Shown: positions 49,583-58,617, counted from the first letter of the stretch. The stretch: DNA of 64,000 nt from Cystobacter fuscus DSM 2262 (GCF_000335475.2 NZ_ANAH02000010.1:372001-436000), one strand, 5' to 3'. The notes: generated by a model from the letters alone, not told the origin. Program-made: numbers and translations.

Positions 49583-51147
49583 CGCCGAGGCGATGCGGAG
49601 GGGTGGTTTTCGCGGTGCTCCTGTGCCTCGTGCTGGCGGGGTGTCCGGACGAGGGGCCACTGTGCGCCGAGGGCCTGAGCGCTTGCGGAGCGGAGTGCGT
49701 GGATCTCTCCAGCTCCTCGTCCCAGTGTGGCGCGTGCGGGGTGGCCTGTTCCGCCACGCAGCAGTGTGTCGAGGGGGCCTGTCAGTGCCGGGTGGGGGCG
49801 GTGCTGTGCGGCGGGGAGTGTGTCGTGACGGCGTCGGACCCGGCGCACTGTGGCGGGTGCGCGGGCGCGGGCGGCGTGGCATGTGGCCCCGAGCAGGTGT
49901 GCGAGCAGGGTGAGTGCAAGGCCGCGTGTACCCTGGCGTCCTCGGCGCTCTGCGGGCGCTCGTGCGTGGACGTGCGGACGGATGCCTTCCATTGCGGCGC
50001 CTGCGGGAGCGTGTGCGCGGACGCGCGGAGTTGTCACGGGGGCCTGTGCACGGATGACGTCGTCGCCGCGTGTTTCAACACCGGACAGGTGGTGGGCATC
50101 CAGGCGGGAGCGGACGTGCGGGGGCCCGCGGTGAGGGTGGGCACGAGTCCCGTGTCCCTCGCGCCCATGCAGGACGTGCTGCTCGTGGTGGATGTGTCCT
50201 CGCGGCTGCTCCAGGCCCGGCTCTCCGACTATGGCGAGCTGCCCGCGCGCACCCAGACCGGACAGGTTCCCAATCAGGTGCTCGTGCGCGACCCCTTCGT
50301 CTTCGTCCTCAACTCCACGAGCAACACGTTGCAGGTGCTGCGGCGCGACAGCGAGTCCGCTCCGGGTCCGGGCCCCCGCTTCCCCACGGGCGTTTCCCTC
50401 ACCAACGTGGGCAGTGTGAACTTCGGCGCCAACACCAACCCGTATGCCTTCACCCTGGAGGGGCCGGACGCGTATGTCACGCTCCTGGGCAACCTCCAGG
50501 GGGACGCGTCCGCGGGAGGCCGGGTGGTGCGCGTCTCGGTGGCGGAGCCCACCGCGCCCGTCATCACGGACACCTTCGTGCTGCCCTCGGGCGAGGCCCT
50601 GCGCCCCTTCCCCGGCCGCACCACGCTCCCCGCGCCCGCGGGCATCACCTCGCTCCAGGGCCGGGTGTACGCCGCGCTGGGCAACCTGGATGCGCGCAGC
50701 TACTCCGCCGGAGGTCCCGGGTTCCTCGCCCGGATCGATCCGGGCACCCGCGCGGTGGAACTGCTCGCGCTGGGCGAGGCGTGTCTCAACCCCTTCTGGG
50801 TGCTCCCCATGGGCGAGCGGCTGCTCGTGAGTTGTGGCGGCGCCGCCACCTATGACGTCGACTTCAACCTCACGGACGTTCGGGGCACGGGCCTGGTGCT
50901 GCTCGGCGCGGATGGCCGCGTGCTGGACTCGCTCGCGCTGGGCTGTCCGGAAGCGACGTCGTGTCCGCTGCCCTCGGCGGGACGCTTCGCCCTGGTAGGC
51001 CCGCGGGCCTACGTGGCCGACAACAACGCGGGCCGCGTCTTCATCATCGAGGTCGTGGGAGACACACTCGTGGAACGCAAGGAATTGGCCATCTGTCCTC
51101 GAAGCTCGGGCCCCTCGCTCGTCAGTGATGTCATCGCTCTCCCGTGA
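49579..51147 (+). CDS. Cys-rich beta-propeller lipoprotein
   Basis: A 522-residue surface lipoprotein with lipobox VLAGC (lipidated Cys22). Residues 25-165 hold repeated Cys motifs, such as CGACGVAC and CGACGSVC, with the x-QCGACG spacing common in myxobacterial secreted proteins. The rest is a likely propeller of about six blades (LVVDVSSRLLQARLSDYGEL, PFVFVLNSTSNTLQVLRRDS and similar). It is translationally coupled to the TonB receptor and so probably works with it on the cell surface, for instance as a capture protein. No enzyme motif is visible. Confidence 0.75.
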   Translation: MTPRRCGGVVFAVLLCLVLAGCPDEGPLCAEGLSACGAECVDLSSSSSQCGACGVACSATQQCVEGACQCRVGAVLCGGECVVTASDPAHCGGCAGAGGVACGPEQVCEQGECKAACTLASSALCGRSCVDVRTDAFHCGACGSVCADARSCHGGLCTDDVVAACFNTGQVVGIQAGADVRGPAVRVGTSPVSLAPMQDVLLVVDVSSRLLQARLSDYGELPARTQTGQVPNQVLVRDPFVFVLNSTSNTLQVLRRDSESAPGPGPRFPTGVSLTNVGSVNFGANTNPYAFTLEGPDAYVTLLGNLQGDASAGGRVVRVSVAEPTAPVITDTFVLPSGEALRPFPGRTTLPAPAGITSLQGRVYAALGNLDARSYSAGGPGFLARIDPGTRAVELLALGEACLNPFWVLPMGERLLVSCGGAATYDVDFNLTDVRGTGLVLLGADGRVLDSLALGCPEATSCPLPSAGRFALVGPRAYVADNNAGRVFIIEVVGDTLVERKELAICPRSSGPSLVSDVIALP

Positions 51148-51229
51148 GCGGTCCTGATGGGGGTGTTGTGTTGCACTCGCGGCGCCACGCGTCACGGATA
51201 ACCGATTTGACAAAGGTGCCTCCGCGACC

Positions 51230-51440
51230 CTATCCCCACTGCCGTCCTTGGTTCTTCCACCGGGTGGTGGAGGCTTGAGGGAATCCGGTGCGACTCCGGG
51301 ACTGCCCCGCAGCGGTGAACGGGAACGAAAGCTGTCAGAAGGCACTGGCCCTCCGGCGAGGGCTGGGAAGCGACGGCCGGTAGGACGGGGGGACTCTGTC
51401 GAGAGCCGCCCATGCCCGTGAGTCCGAAGACCTGCCAGGG
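51230..51440 (+). promoter_or_regulatory. Cobalamin riboswitch
   Basis: The conserved core is clear: GCTTGAGGGAATCCGGTGCG (starting 51273), GACTCCGGGACTGCCCCGCA, then CGGTGAACGGG. The B12 box AGTCCGAAGACCTGCC (51421-51436) closes the element. It lies in the 450-bp gap before the lipoprotein at 51598 on the plus strand. Adenosylcobalamin binding would lower expression of the three genes downstream. The outer limits are estimates. Confidence 0.92.
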
Positions 51441-51442
51441 AC

Positions 51443-51460
51443 CCGTGCCAGTGGGCACGG
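51443..51460 (+). promoter_or_regulatory. Hairpin after the riboswitch, candidate expression platform
   Basis: CCGTGCC (51443-51449) and GGCACGG (51454-51460) form a 7-bp stem with an AGTG loop, seven bases after the B12 box. No T-run follows and the gene start is 138 bp further on, so whether it ends transcription is open. Confidence 0.4.
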
Positions 51461-51597
51461 ATCATACCGATGCTTCCGAGGGGGGGCGCGGATGGGTCAT
51501 CGTGTGCGTCCTCTCACGGGCCGCGCCCGAGCGCTCATTCCGCATCCACTCCCTTCGTGAAGTCGTTGTGCCCGAGGGGGCAAGGAGCAGGACGCGG

Positions 51598-52902
51598 ATG
51601 ATGACGGAGATGAAGAAGTCGCGCTCGCTGAGCCAGGTCGTGATGGCGGTGGGGGCCGTGGCGTTCGGATGGATGGTGACGGGTTGCAGTGGTCCGGAGT
51701 GCGTGGATCGCTTCGACTGCCAGAACAGCAAGGGAGCCCCGCCGGCGGGCAAGCAGTACGTGTGTGAGGCCGATACCTGCGTGGTGAAGGACGTCGCTTC
51801 CCCGAATCCCGGGAACGGTTCGGACGCGGGGACGGATGCGGGGACGGAGCCCGAGCCGGACGCGGGGACGGACGCGGGGACGGAGCCCGAGCCGGACGCG
51901 GGGACGGAGCCCACGGCGTGCGCGGATCTGCCGCATGACGCGCGGCTCGGCACCCTGCAACTCCAGCCGGGCTTCACCGTCGTCGAGTCCGCCCCCCTGC
52001 CCGCGAGCATCGGCGCCATCACCTCGGTGGCGGGTGCCTCGGGTTCGTACACGGTGTACGGCGTGAACTCGGACAAGAGCGTCTATGCGCTTGGCACCTG
52101 GCCGAATGTCGCGGCCAGCACCACGCCCCTGTTCCCCGTCGTCGAGCCCAATGGGCCGCAGGACGCCTTTGTCAGCAACTACCTCGCCAGTGATGGCGTT
52201 CGCCTGGTGGCGGGCTACACCCGGGCTGATCTCTCCGGCAAGGTGGCCGTCCACGATACGGTGACCAACGCGTCCACGTACCTCTCCGCCAAGGGCAACT
52301 TCTCCGCCGTGGGACTGGACGGGGCCTTCCTCCTCAACGGGCTCGCTCTGGAGGGCGTGAGCGAGACGGGCAGCGCCGTCTATGCCCTCAAGACGCAGAG
52401 CACCCCCTTCTCGGTGTCGAGGCTGGCCACGTTCCCGGTCGCCCAGAGCGCCAGCGGTTTCAACGCGCTGACGACCAACAAGATCGTCGTCCTCGGCTAT
52501 TACGGCGGCAACAACGTCCTGCACGCGGTGTCTCCCGAGACGTACGCGCCCGCCCTGGCGGCGGGGACGAGCCTGGACCTGGCGGACACCAACACGCCTC
52601 GGATCTACGCGGGGTCCGACCTGTTCTATGCCGCCGGCTTCGGAGCGGGGGTGGCGCTGCATCGTGGCTCCTATTCGGAGTCCTACGAGCAGCTCACCCA
52701 TGACGTCTCGCGCATCGCGCTGAGCCCGGCGGGCAGCGACGGGAAGGGCGTCACCGCGGGGGACCTCAAGGCGGTGCTCACCCAGAGCAACAACACCTGC
52801 ACCAGCGTGGTGGCCATGGCCCCCCTGGCCGAGGACCTGCTCGTCGGCGTGGAGGACAAGAACGGCCGCCGGCTCGTGCGCCTCCACGCGGAGACGCCGT
52901 GA
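51598..52902 (+). CDS. Riboswitch-controlled beta-propeller-like lipoprotein
   Basis: A 434-residue lipoprotein with signal end MVTGC (lipidated Cys30). A linker (about 80-110) repeats DAGTDAGTEPEP units. The remainder has propeller-like strands, such as SYTVYGVNSDKSVYALGTWP and RLVAGYTRADLSGKVAVHDT. AGGA five bases before ATG 51598 sets the start. It is the first gene after the cobalamin riboswitch and is followed, with overlaps, by another lipoprotein and a Rieske protein. A role in binding or handling corrinoids at the surface is inferred from control and context only. Confidence 0.75.
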   Translation: MMTEMKKSRSLSQVVMAVGAVAFGWMVTGCSGPECVDRFDCQNSKGAPPAGKQYVCEADTCVVKDVASPNPGNGSDAGTDAGTEPEPDAGTDAGTEPEPDAGTEPTACADLPHDARLGTLQLQPGFTVVESAPLPASIGAITSVAGASGSYTVYGVNSDKSVYALGTWPNVAASTTPLFPVVEPNGPQDAFVSNYLASDGVRLVAGYTRADLSGKVAVHDTVTNASTYLSAKGNFSAVGLDGAFLLNGLALEGVSETGSAVYALKTQSTPFSVSRLATFPVAQSASGFNALTTNKIVVLGYYGGNNVLHAVSPETYAPALAAGTSLDLADTNTPRIYAGSDLFYAAGFGAGVALHRGSYSESYEQLTHDVSRIALSPAGSDGKGVTAGDLKAVLTQSNNTCTSVVAMAPLAEDLLVGVEDKNGRRLVRLHAETP

Positions 52903-53597
52903 TGCGCTCGCTCGTTGCCCGGCTGTCCGGGGGCGCCTGGCTCCTCCTTCCCGTGCTCGCCACGGGCTGTGGGGGGCCTTCTCTCCAGGACGAGGCCCAG
53001 GCCCTCGCGGCATGCCCGGCGCAGCCCCAGCCGTTCGCCGATCGCGTGGCGTCCTATTCGCCCGGCCTGAACGCGGGCTTTGGCCAGCAAGACTTCCCCG
53101 GCATCGTGCTCGGACCTCCCCAGGGAGCAGGAGCGGGCTCGGGTTCGGTGGATGTCCTCTCGCTGGGTCGTGGGGGAGACATCGTCCTCGAGTTCACCGA
53201 CGTCGGCGTGGTGGACGGCCCGGGCGTGGACCTGCTCGTCTTCGAGAACGTCTTCATCAGCCCCATCGGCCCCTACACGGAGCGGGGCATCGTCTCGGTG
53301 AGCGAGGATGGCCAGACCTGGCACGAGTTCCCCTGCGCCTCCACGGACGCGGCGGGGGGCTATCCTGGTTGCGCGGGCACCACGCCCGTGTACTCCTCGC
53401 CGGCCAATGGGGTGAGCGCCACGGATCCCACGGTGGCGGGGGGGAACGGCTTCGACCTCGCCACCCTGGGCGTTCCCCGGGCCCGCTTCGTCCGTGTGCG
53501 CGACGCGGGGAACAACCCCAATGGCTCCCCCTCCTCGGGGTTCGACCTGGACGCGGTCGCCGTGGTGAACGGCTACGCCCTCTGCCAGACGCCATGA
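52899..53597 (+). CDS. Surface lipoprotein of corrinoid-uptake neighbourhoods
   Basis: A 232-residue protein with lipobox VLATGC (lipidated Cys near 24). The mature part is a beta-sandwich with GGDIVLEFTDVGVVDGPGVD, LLVFENVF and SVSEDGQTWHEFPC, ending GFDLDAVAVVNGYA. This pattern is shared by unnamed cell-surface proteins coded near TonB receptors. It overlaps the previous gene (GTGATG: GTG 52899 or ATG 52902 may be used) and the Rieske gene by 4 bp. It should be under the same riboswitch. No catalytic residues are apparent. Confidence 0.72.
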   Translation: MMRSLVARLSGGAWLLLPVLATGCGGPSLQDEAQALAACPAQPQPFADRVASYSPGLNAGFGQQDFPGIVLGPPQGAGAGSGSVDVLSLGRGGDIVLEFTDVGVVDGPGVDLLVFENVFISPIGPYTERGIVSVSEDGQTWHEFPCASTDAAGGYPGCAGTTPVYSSPANGVSATDPTVAGGNGFDLATLGVPRARFVRVRDAGNNPNGSPSSGFDLDAVAVVNGYALCQTP

Positions 53598-54085
53598 CGC
53601 GACCGCTCCCTCCTCCCCCGGCGCTTCCCCGCCGGCGCGTGCTGGGCTCGCTTGTCCAGGGCACTTGTGCCCTGGCGGCCCTGTGCGCCGGATGTGGCCC
53701 TCGGGAGGAGGGGGAGGACTCCGATGCCGCGGCGTGTGGCGTCACGCCCGGCTCCGCCGCCGAGGGCTGGGTGGAGGTGCGGCTCACCGACCACCCGGAA
53801 TTGCGCGAGCCGGGGGGCTCGGCGGTGGTGCGGGTGCCCGAGGCGCTGCTCGACGTGGTGGTGATTCACACCGCGTCGGGCTGCTTCTTCACCGTCTGGC
53901 ACATCTGCTCCCATGGGGACTGTCTGGTGGCCTACAAGCCCGGCGAGTCGCTCCTCGAGTGTCCGTGCCATGGCTCGCGCTTCGGGGAGGACGGCCGGGT
54001 GCTGCGCGGCCCCGCCACCCGTCCCCTGAAGACCTTCGCGACGGCCCAGGTGGGCGAGTCGGTGTGGATCTCCCGGGCGCGCTGA
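53594..54085 (+). CDS. Tat-exported Rieske [2Fe-2S] lipoprotein
   Basis: A 163-residue redox protein. The N terminus has twin arginines (PRRRVLGSLVQ) and a lipobox LCAGC (lipidated Cys34), so it is folded in the cytoplasm and exported by Tat, as Rieske proteins are. The cluster ligands are Cys105-x-His107 and Cys123-x-x-His126 (CPCHGSRF), the correct Rieske spacing, and GRVLRGPATRPLKTF follows. It overlaps the upstream lipoprotein by 4 bp and is the last gene after the cobalamin riboswitch. No oxidase or cytochrome b partner is nearby, so it is not a bc1 subunit. It may pass electrons in the periplasm. Confidence 0.85.
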   Translation: MTRPLPPPPALPRRRVLGSLVQGTCALAALCAGCGPREEGEDSDAAACGVTPGSAAEGWVEVRLTDHPELREPGGSAVVRVPEALLDVVVIHTASGCFFTVWHICSHGDCLVAYKPGESLLECPCHGSRFGEDGRVLRGPATRPLKTFATAQVGESVWISRAR

Positions 54086-54106
54086 TCGTGTAGGCTGCCG
54101 GGCGCG

Positions 54107-55816
54107 ATGTGGCAGATCATCATCAACGGCCCGGGTTACTTCGATACCTCCTACGAATTGCCCGAGGGTGTCACCTACCTCGGCCGAGCGGATGAGAACG
54201 ACATCGTCCTGGGCGGCGATCTCGTGTCGCGGCGGCACGCCCGGCTCGTGCTGGAGGGCGACCAGCTGCGCGTGGAGGACCTGGGCAGCCGCAACGGCAG
54301 CCGCCTCAACGGCACCCTCTTCCAGGGCAGCGCCGACCTGCGCCCCGGCGACACCATCTCCCTGGGGGAGAACTCCGTGTCGGTGCGCCAGGCGCAGCAG
54401 TCGGAGAACGTCGCCACGGAGATGGTGGACCTGGGCGCCGGAGGCGTGCGCCGCTTCGGCCACGGCGACGACGTGGGCCCCTCCGTCCTGCTCGCCAAGA
54501 ACATCAAGGACGTGGACTTGCTGCGGGCGCTCGACAACATCTCCACGCCCTGGGGCGACTCGTCCCCTCCCATGGCCGCGGCGCCCCTCGCGCCGGCGCC
54601 GCCCACCGCGGCGCCCCAGCCCCAGCGGGGACTCGCCGAGACGCTCTTCCTGCTCTTCCGCACCGCGGAGACGCTCGCCACCGCCACGAACCTGACGTCC
54701 TTCCTCGAGTCCACGATGGACCGGATGCTCCAGCGCATCGACGCCACCACCGCCGTGGTGCTCCTGCGCCACTCCACGGGGGTGCTGGTGCCCGCCTCCG
54801 TGCGCCACCGGGGCAAGCTGTCCCAGGGCGAGGTGCCCGTCTCGGACGCCATCATCGACGAGGCGCTGCGTCAGGGCCGCGCCCTGTTGGTGGGGGACGT
54901 GCGCGACGACCGCCGCTTCGCCAGCCGCGAGAGCGTCATCCTCTATGGCGTGGATCGGGTGCTCTGCATCCCCCTGGGCAGTGAGCCCACGTTCGCGGGC
55001 GTGCTCTACATCAACACCTCGGCGCGCAGCGACACGGAGCTGGAGGTGATGCTCGACGCCTGCACCGCCGTGGCGCACCTGGTGTCCACCGGCATCCAGA
55101 AGTTCTCCGCGCCCGCGTCGTCCAGCTCCGGCCCTCCGTTGCGCTACCACCTGGAGCGCTTCCACGCCCCCGACGTGGCCGAGCGGCGCGCCACCGAGGC
55201 CCTGCGCTCGGGCTCCCGGCCCCAGGGCCTGGAGGAGCGCACCGTGAGCATCGTCCACGTGGAGCTCGCGAGCTTCGGCGCGCTGAGCGCCCGGCTGGGG
55301 CCCGCGCGCGCCTCGGCGCTGCTCAACGACTTCCACGCGCGGCTGGGGGGCCTCGTCTTCAGCTTCGAGGGCGCCCTGGAGGGCCTGCTCGGTGAATCGA
55401 TGCGCGCCATCTTCGGGGCCCTGCAGAACCGGCCGGATGACGCCGTGCACGCGGTGCGCGCCGCGCTCGCCCTGCGCTCGGATTGGGATCGCCACATGGC
55501 GCGCCGCCCCGCGGACGAGCGGTGCGCGCTGCGCATCGGCGTCAACACCGCCAAGGTGCTGGTGGGCATGGTGGGCCCCGACTCGCGCCCCTCGCTGTGC
55601 GCCGTGGGCGAGGGCGTCAACGTGGCCACCTGGCTCGCCGGCTCCGCCGAGCCCGGCCAGCTGCTCGTCACCGGCAAGACGCTCGCCGTCACCGGCGCCC
55701 GCTTCGACGTCGTCCCCCTGGGCGAGCGCCTGCTCCGTCCCCCGCGCGACAAGGTGGCCGCCTTCGAGGTCCTCGACGAGGACGTCGGTCAGCTCACCAA
55801 CCCCGGTGTGCGCTGA
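54107..55816 (+). CDS. FHA-GAF-cyclase-like signalling protein
   Basis: A 569-residue cytosolic protein. FHA occupies about 1-95 (GRADENDIVLGG, SRRHARL, DLGSRNGSRLNG). A GAF domain covers about 179-330. A class III cyclase fold covers about 378-545 with RIGVNTAKVLVGMVG and VGEGVNVATWL. In the cyclase the first metal Asp is Glu386 (SIVHVELASF, usual FxDIxGFT), and the second site reads LLGESMRAIFG (Glu430 for the usual GDG/Asp), so catalysis is doubtful. It starts 21 bp after the Rieske gene and about 100 bp before a large Ser/Thr kinase, a natural source of phosphothreonine for its FHA domain. Confidence 0.85.
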   Translation: MWQIIINGPGYFDTSYELPEGVTYLGRADENDIVLGGDLVSRRHARLVLEGDQLRVEDLGSRNGSRLNGTLFQGSADLRPGDTISLGENSVSVRQAQQSENVATEMVDLGAGGVRRFGHGDDVGPSVLLAKNIKDVDLLRALDNISTPWGDSSPPMAAAPLAPAPPTAAPQPQRGLAETLFLLFRTAETLATATNLTSFLESTMDRMLQRIDATTAVVLLRHSTGVLVPASVRHRGKLSQGEVPVSDAIIDEALRQGRALLVGDVRDDRRFASRESVILYGVDRVLCIPLGSEPTFAGVLYINTSARSDTELEVMLDACTAVAHLVSTGIQKFSAPASSSSGPPLRYHLERFHAPDVAERRATEALRSGSRPQGLEERTVSIVHVELASFGALSARLGPARASALLNDFHARLGGLVFSFEGALEGLLGESMRAIFGALQNRPDDAVHAVRAALALRSDWDRHMARRPADERCALRIGVNTAKVLVGMVGPDSRPSLCAVGEGVNVATWLAGSAEPGQLLVTGKTLAVTGARFDVVPLGERLLRPPRDKVAAFEVLDEDVGQLTNPGVR

Positions 55817-55917
55817 GGTAGGCATGGGTGGAAAAATGGAGGTGGAGACTCGCGCTCCGCCCCGAATCAGTGCGAGCATGGGGCCCCCTTGTTGAGCATG
55901 AGTGCCCCGCCCCCGGC

Positions 55918-58548
55918 ATGAATCCGTCGTCCTCGAATGCGCGACTGCGCCCGTTCCGGCCGGTGCCGTTTGGCCGCTACACGTTGCTGACTCAGCTCGC
56001 CACGGGCGGCATGGGGGAGATCTTCCTCGCGCGGCTGGAGGGGATGCAGGGCTTCGAGAAGCTGTGCGTCATCAAGAAGATCTTGCCGCAGCTGGCGGAG
56101 GATCCGGAGTTCGTCGAGCGCTTCGTGGGCGAGGCGCGCACGCTGGTGAAGCTCACGCACGGCTCCATCGCGCAGGTGCTGGACATGGGGTTGCACGAGG
56201 GCGATGCGTACATGGCCCTCGAGTACGTGGACGGCAAGGACTTGCGCAAGGTGGCGGCGCGGGCGAGGGACCGGCAGATGCCGCTGCCGCTCACCTTCGT
56301 GCTGTTCGTGATGGGGCGGGTGCTGGACGCGCTCGCCTACGCGCACCGCAAGAAGGGGGATGACGAGAGCGAGCTGAACCTGGTGCACCGGGACATCTCG
56401 CCGCAGAACATCCTCATCTCCTACGAGGGGGAGGTGAAGGTCATCGACTTCGGACTGGCCAAGAGCCGGCTGAGCGCGGCCAAGACGAACCCGAGCATCA
56501 TCCTCGGCAAGTTCCTCTACATGTCGCCCGAGCAGGCCCGGCACCTGCCGGTGGACCGGAGAAGCGACCTGTACGCGGTGGGCCTGTGTCTGTACGAGCT
56601 GCTGTCCGGGAAGAACCCCTTCGACTCGCTGCCGCCCGGCGAGCTGATGTCCGCGGTGGCCCACCCGAACATCCCGCCGTTGTCCCAGGTGGCGCCCGGG
56701 GTGCCGGACTCGGTGTCGCAGCTGGTGATGAAGGCGCTGGCGGTGGAGCCGGTGCAGCGCTTCCAGGCGGCGGAGGAGCTGCGCGGCCGGCTCAACGCGT
56801 GCCTGCTGGAGCTGGACGCCGCCTCGGGTCCGGAGTCCATCAGCCGGTACATGCACGAGCTGTTCGCCTCGGAGTACCTGACCGAGCGGCGGATGCTGGT
56901 GATGTTGCGCGAGGTGGGACGGGTGCCCGAGCCGGAGCCCGAGGCCGCGGGCGGGCCGGAGGGCGCGCCGCCGCGGCCCGTGCCCATGTTGCCGCCGAAG
57001 ACGATCCGCCTGGATGGGCCCGTCGAGCCGCTGTCCTTCAAGCCCACGCCGCGCACGCGCGAGGGGGTCGCCGGGCGTGACGATGGCGAGACGCGGCCGG
57101 CCGTGGCGATGGAGGAGCCCACGGCTCCCGACGCCGTGCTGGAGGGGCCCACGCGGCCCGCCGTTGCCCGGGAGGCCATCGAGGAGTCCCGGAGCGAGCG
57201 GCCCTCGGGCTCCCACGTGCCGACGTTGGACGAGATGCGGGCCGTGCCAGAGCCGCCTCCAGCCCTCCTCGAGGGGCTGATGCCGCGCACCCTGGAGGAT
57301 GTGCCGCCGCCCATCGAGGACACGCCGGGCTGGTCCGAGTCACTTCCTCCCGAGGCGGCGCTTCCTCCCGAGGCGGCGCTTCCTCCCGAGGCGGCGCGGA
57401 GCCCCGAGCGGTGGCGGGAGCAGCCGATGTCTCCTCCGATGCTGTTCGAGACGGAGGAGCGCGAGCTGTCCGCGCCCGACGCGGAGCCGGAGGAGGAACC
57501 GGCCTACGTCGGGACCGACCTGCACGAGGACTCGGAGGAGGGGCGGTTGGGGGTGGAGGACACGCAGCCGCGCATCCAGATGCCGCTCGCGCGGACGGAT
57601 GACACCCAGCCGCGCGTGGTGCTCCGTGACGTCTACCACGAGGACACCCAGCCGCGCGTGGTGCTCGACGAGTCGCTGTTGCGCGACACGGAGCAGGACG
57701 ACGTGCCGCCATCGCACCGGCCGAAGTCTGGCGGGACGCGCATCCCCCGACGGCGCGTGGTGACGACGGGTGTCTCCCGCCCCTCGTCCGTGCGCAGGGC
57801 GATTCCGGACGACCTCGAGCCGGAGGATGGGGACGAGGAGCGGACGGAGGAGACCCCGTCTCTGCCAGTCGCGCGGGAGCCCACTGCCTCCATGCCCGTG
57901 GCACGGGGGCGTGCGGCGCGACCCCGGCGGCGGTGGATGCCCCTGGTCATCGTGCTGTTGGGCATGGTCCTGGTCGTGGGTCTCTGGGCCGCCGTCATCT
58001 CCCAGCAGCCCGCGTCGCGCCCGCCGCCCGCGCGTGCCCTGGCGCGCCCCACGCCCAAGGTGGCGCCTCCCGTGGCCGTTCCACCGCCTTCCGCGCCTCT
58101 TGGCGAGGAGGTTCCACCGCCCGCGCCTCCGTCCTCCCCCGGGGTCGTCCCCTCCGAGTCCACCTTGGACGCGGGGACGGCGCTGGACGCGGGTACGGCA
58201 CTGGACACGGGCGCGGAGTCGTCCGAGTCCGCCATGGAGTCGGATTTGCTCTTTCCCCTCGCGGCCCCGTCACCGGAACCCGAGGCGGCTCCCAGCAAGG
58301 CCCCGACGGGGCGCAAGCCGCGCGCCACACGGGGGGCGACGGAGCTGCAGAAGGAGTGGGCCCGCACGCGCCTCGCGTACGAACGGCTCACCCGGGTCAT
58401 CGCGTGTGACAACCTCAGCTTCCTGTGCAGCCGCTATGAAAGCCTTGAGCATCAGGTGGAGCAGGCCGGGGACGCCGAGGACCCGCAGTTGCTCGGCAAG
58501 GTGAGGCAGCTCCAGCGCGACCTCAACAAGAGAAGGAACGGCTCTTGA
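55918..58548 (+). CDS. Transmembrane Ser/Thr protein kinase with threonine repeats
   Basis: An 876-residue kinase. The kinase domain (about 19-290) has the P-loop GGMGE (30-34), Lys53, HRDISPQN (157-164), DFG (177-179) and YMSPEQARHLP. All catalytic residues are present. Residues about 300-660 are a disordered Pro/Glu-rich tail with three LPPEAA units and three 14-residue repeats (Thr549, Thr563, Thr577 in DTQPR). One membrane helix is at about 673-692 (VIVLLGMVLVVGLWAAVI). A short external part ends in a coiled segment with two Cys (VIACDNLSFLCSRY). Start ATG 55918 is just before the kinase domain. Confidence 0.88.
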   Translation: MNPSSSNARLRPFRPVPFGRYTLLTQLATGGMGEIFLARLEGMQGFEKLCVIKKILPQLAEDPEFVERFVGEARTLVKLTHGSIAQVLDMGLHEGDAYMALEYVDGKDLRKVAARARDRQMPLPLTFVLFVMGRVLDALAYAHRKKGDDESELNLVHRDISPQNILISYEGEVKVIDFGLAKSRLSAAKTNPSIILGKFLYMSPEQARHLPVDRRSDLYAVGLCLYELLSGKNPFDSLPPGELMSAVAHPNIPPLSQVAPGVPDSVSQLVMKALAVEPVQRFQAAEELRGRLNACLLELDAASGPESISRYMHELFASEYLTERRMLVMLREVGRVPEPEPEAAGGPEGAPPRPVPMLPPKTIRLDGPVEPLSFKPTPRTREGVAGRDDGETRPAVAMEEPTAPDAVLEGPTRPAVAREAIEESRSERPSGSHVPTLDEMRAVPEPPPALLEGLMPRTLEDVPPPIEDTPGWSESLPPEAALPPEAALPPEAARSPERWREQPMSPPMLFETEERELSAPDAEPEEEPAYVGTDLHEDSEEGRLGVEDTQPRIQMPLARTDDTQPRVVLRDVYHEDTQPRVVLDESLLRDTEQDDVPPSHRPKSGGTRIPRRRVVTTGVSRPSSVRRAIPDDLEPEDGDEERTEETPSLPVAREPTASMPVARGRAARPRRRWMPLVIVLLGMVLVVGLWAAVISQQPASRPPPARALARPTPKVAPPVAVPPPSAPLGEEVPPPAPPSSPGVVPSESTLDAGTALDAGTALDTGAESSESAMESDLLFPLAAPSPEPEAAPSKAPTGRKPRATRGATELQKEWARTRLAYERLTRVIACDNLSFLCSRYESLEHQVEQAGDAEDPQLLGKVRQLQRDLNKRRNGS
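57343..57396 (+). repeat. Three perfect 18-bp tandem repeats in the kinase gene
   Basis: The unit CTTCCTCCCGAGGCGGCG occurs at 57343-57360, 57361-57378 and 57379-57396 and codes LPPEAA each time. The copies are identical at DNA level, so the array is young or kept uniform and may vary between strains. Confidence 0.9.
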
Positions 58549-58555
58549 GCCTCGC

Positions 58556-58582
58556 GCCCCCATCCCATGGATGGATGGGGGC
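58556..58582 (+). terminator. Strong hairpin after the kinase gene
   Basis: GCCCCCATCC (58556-58565) and GGATGGGGGC (58573-58582) form a perfect 10-bp stem with a 7-base loop, starting 8 bp after the kinase stop. It lies between two convergent genes and can serve both. No T-run follows. Confidence 0.6.
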
Positions 58583-58587
58583 ATGGA

Positions 58588-58617
58588 GCCCGGGACTCAC
58601 TCGCCCGGGACTCACTC
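58588..58617. repeat. 15-bp tandem duplication over the lipoprotein stop codon
   Basis: GCCCGGGACTCACTC occurs twice without a gap (58588-58602 and 58603-58617). The second copy includes the TGA of the minus-strand lipoprotein, and the first copy repeats the same stop downstream. Confidence 0.85.

Noticed and set aside
54107-55816. Functional adenylate cyclase
   Set aside because: Both metal-binding Asp positions are Glu, so I call it cyclase-like and doubtful.
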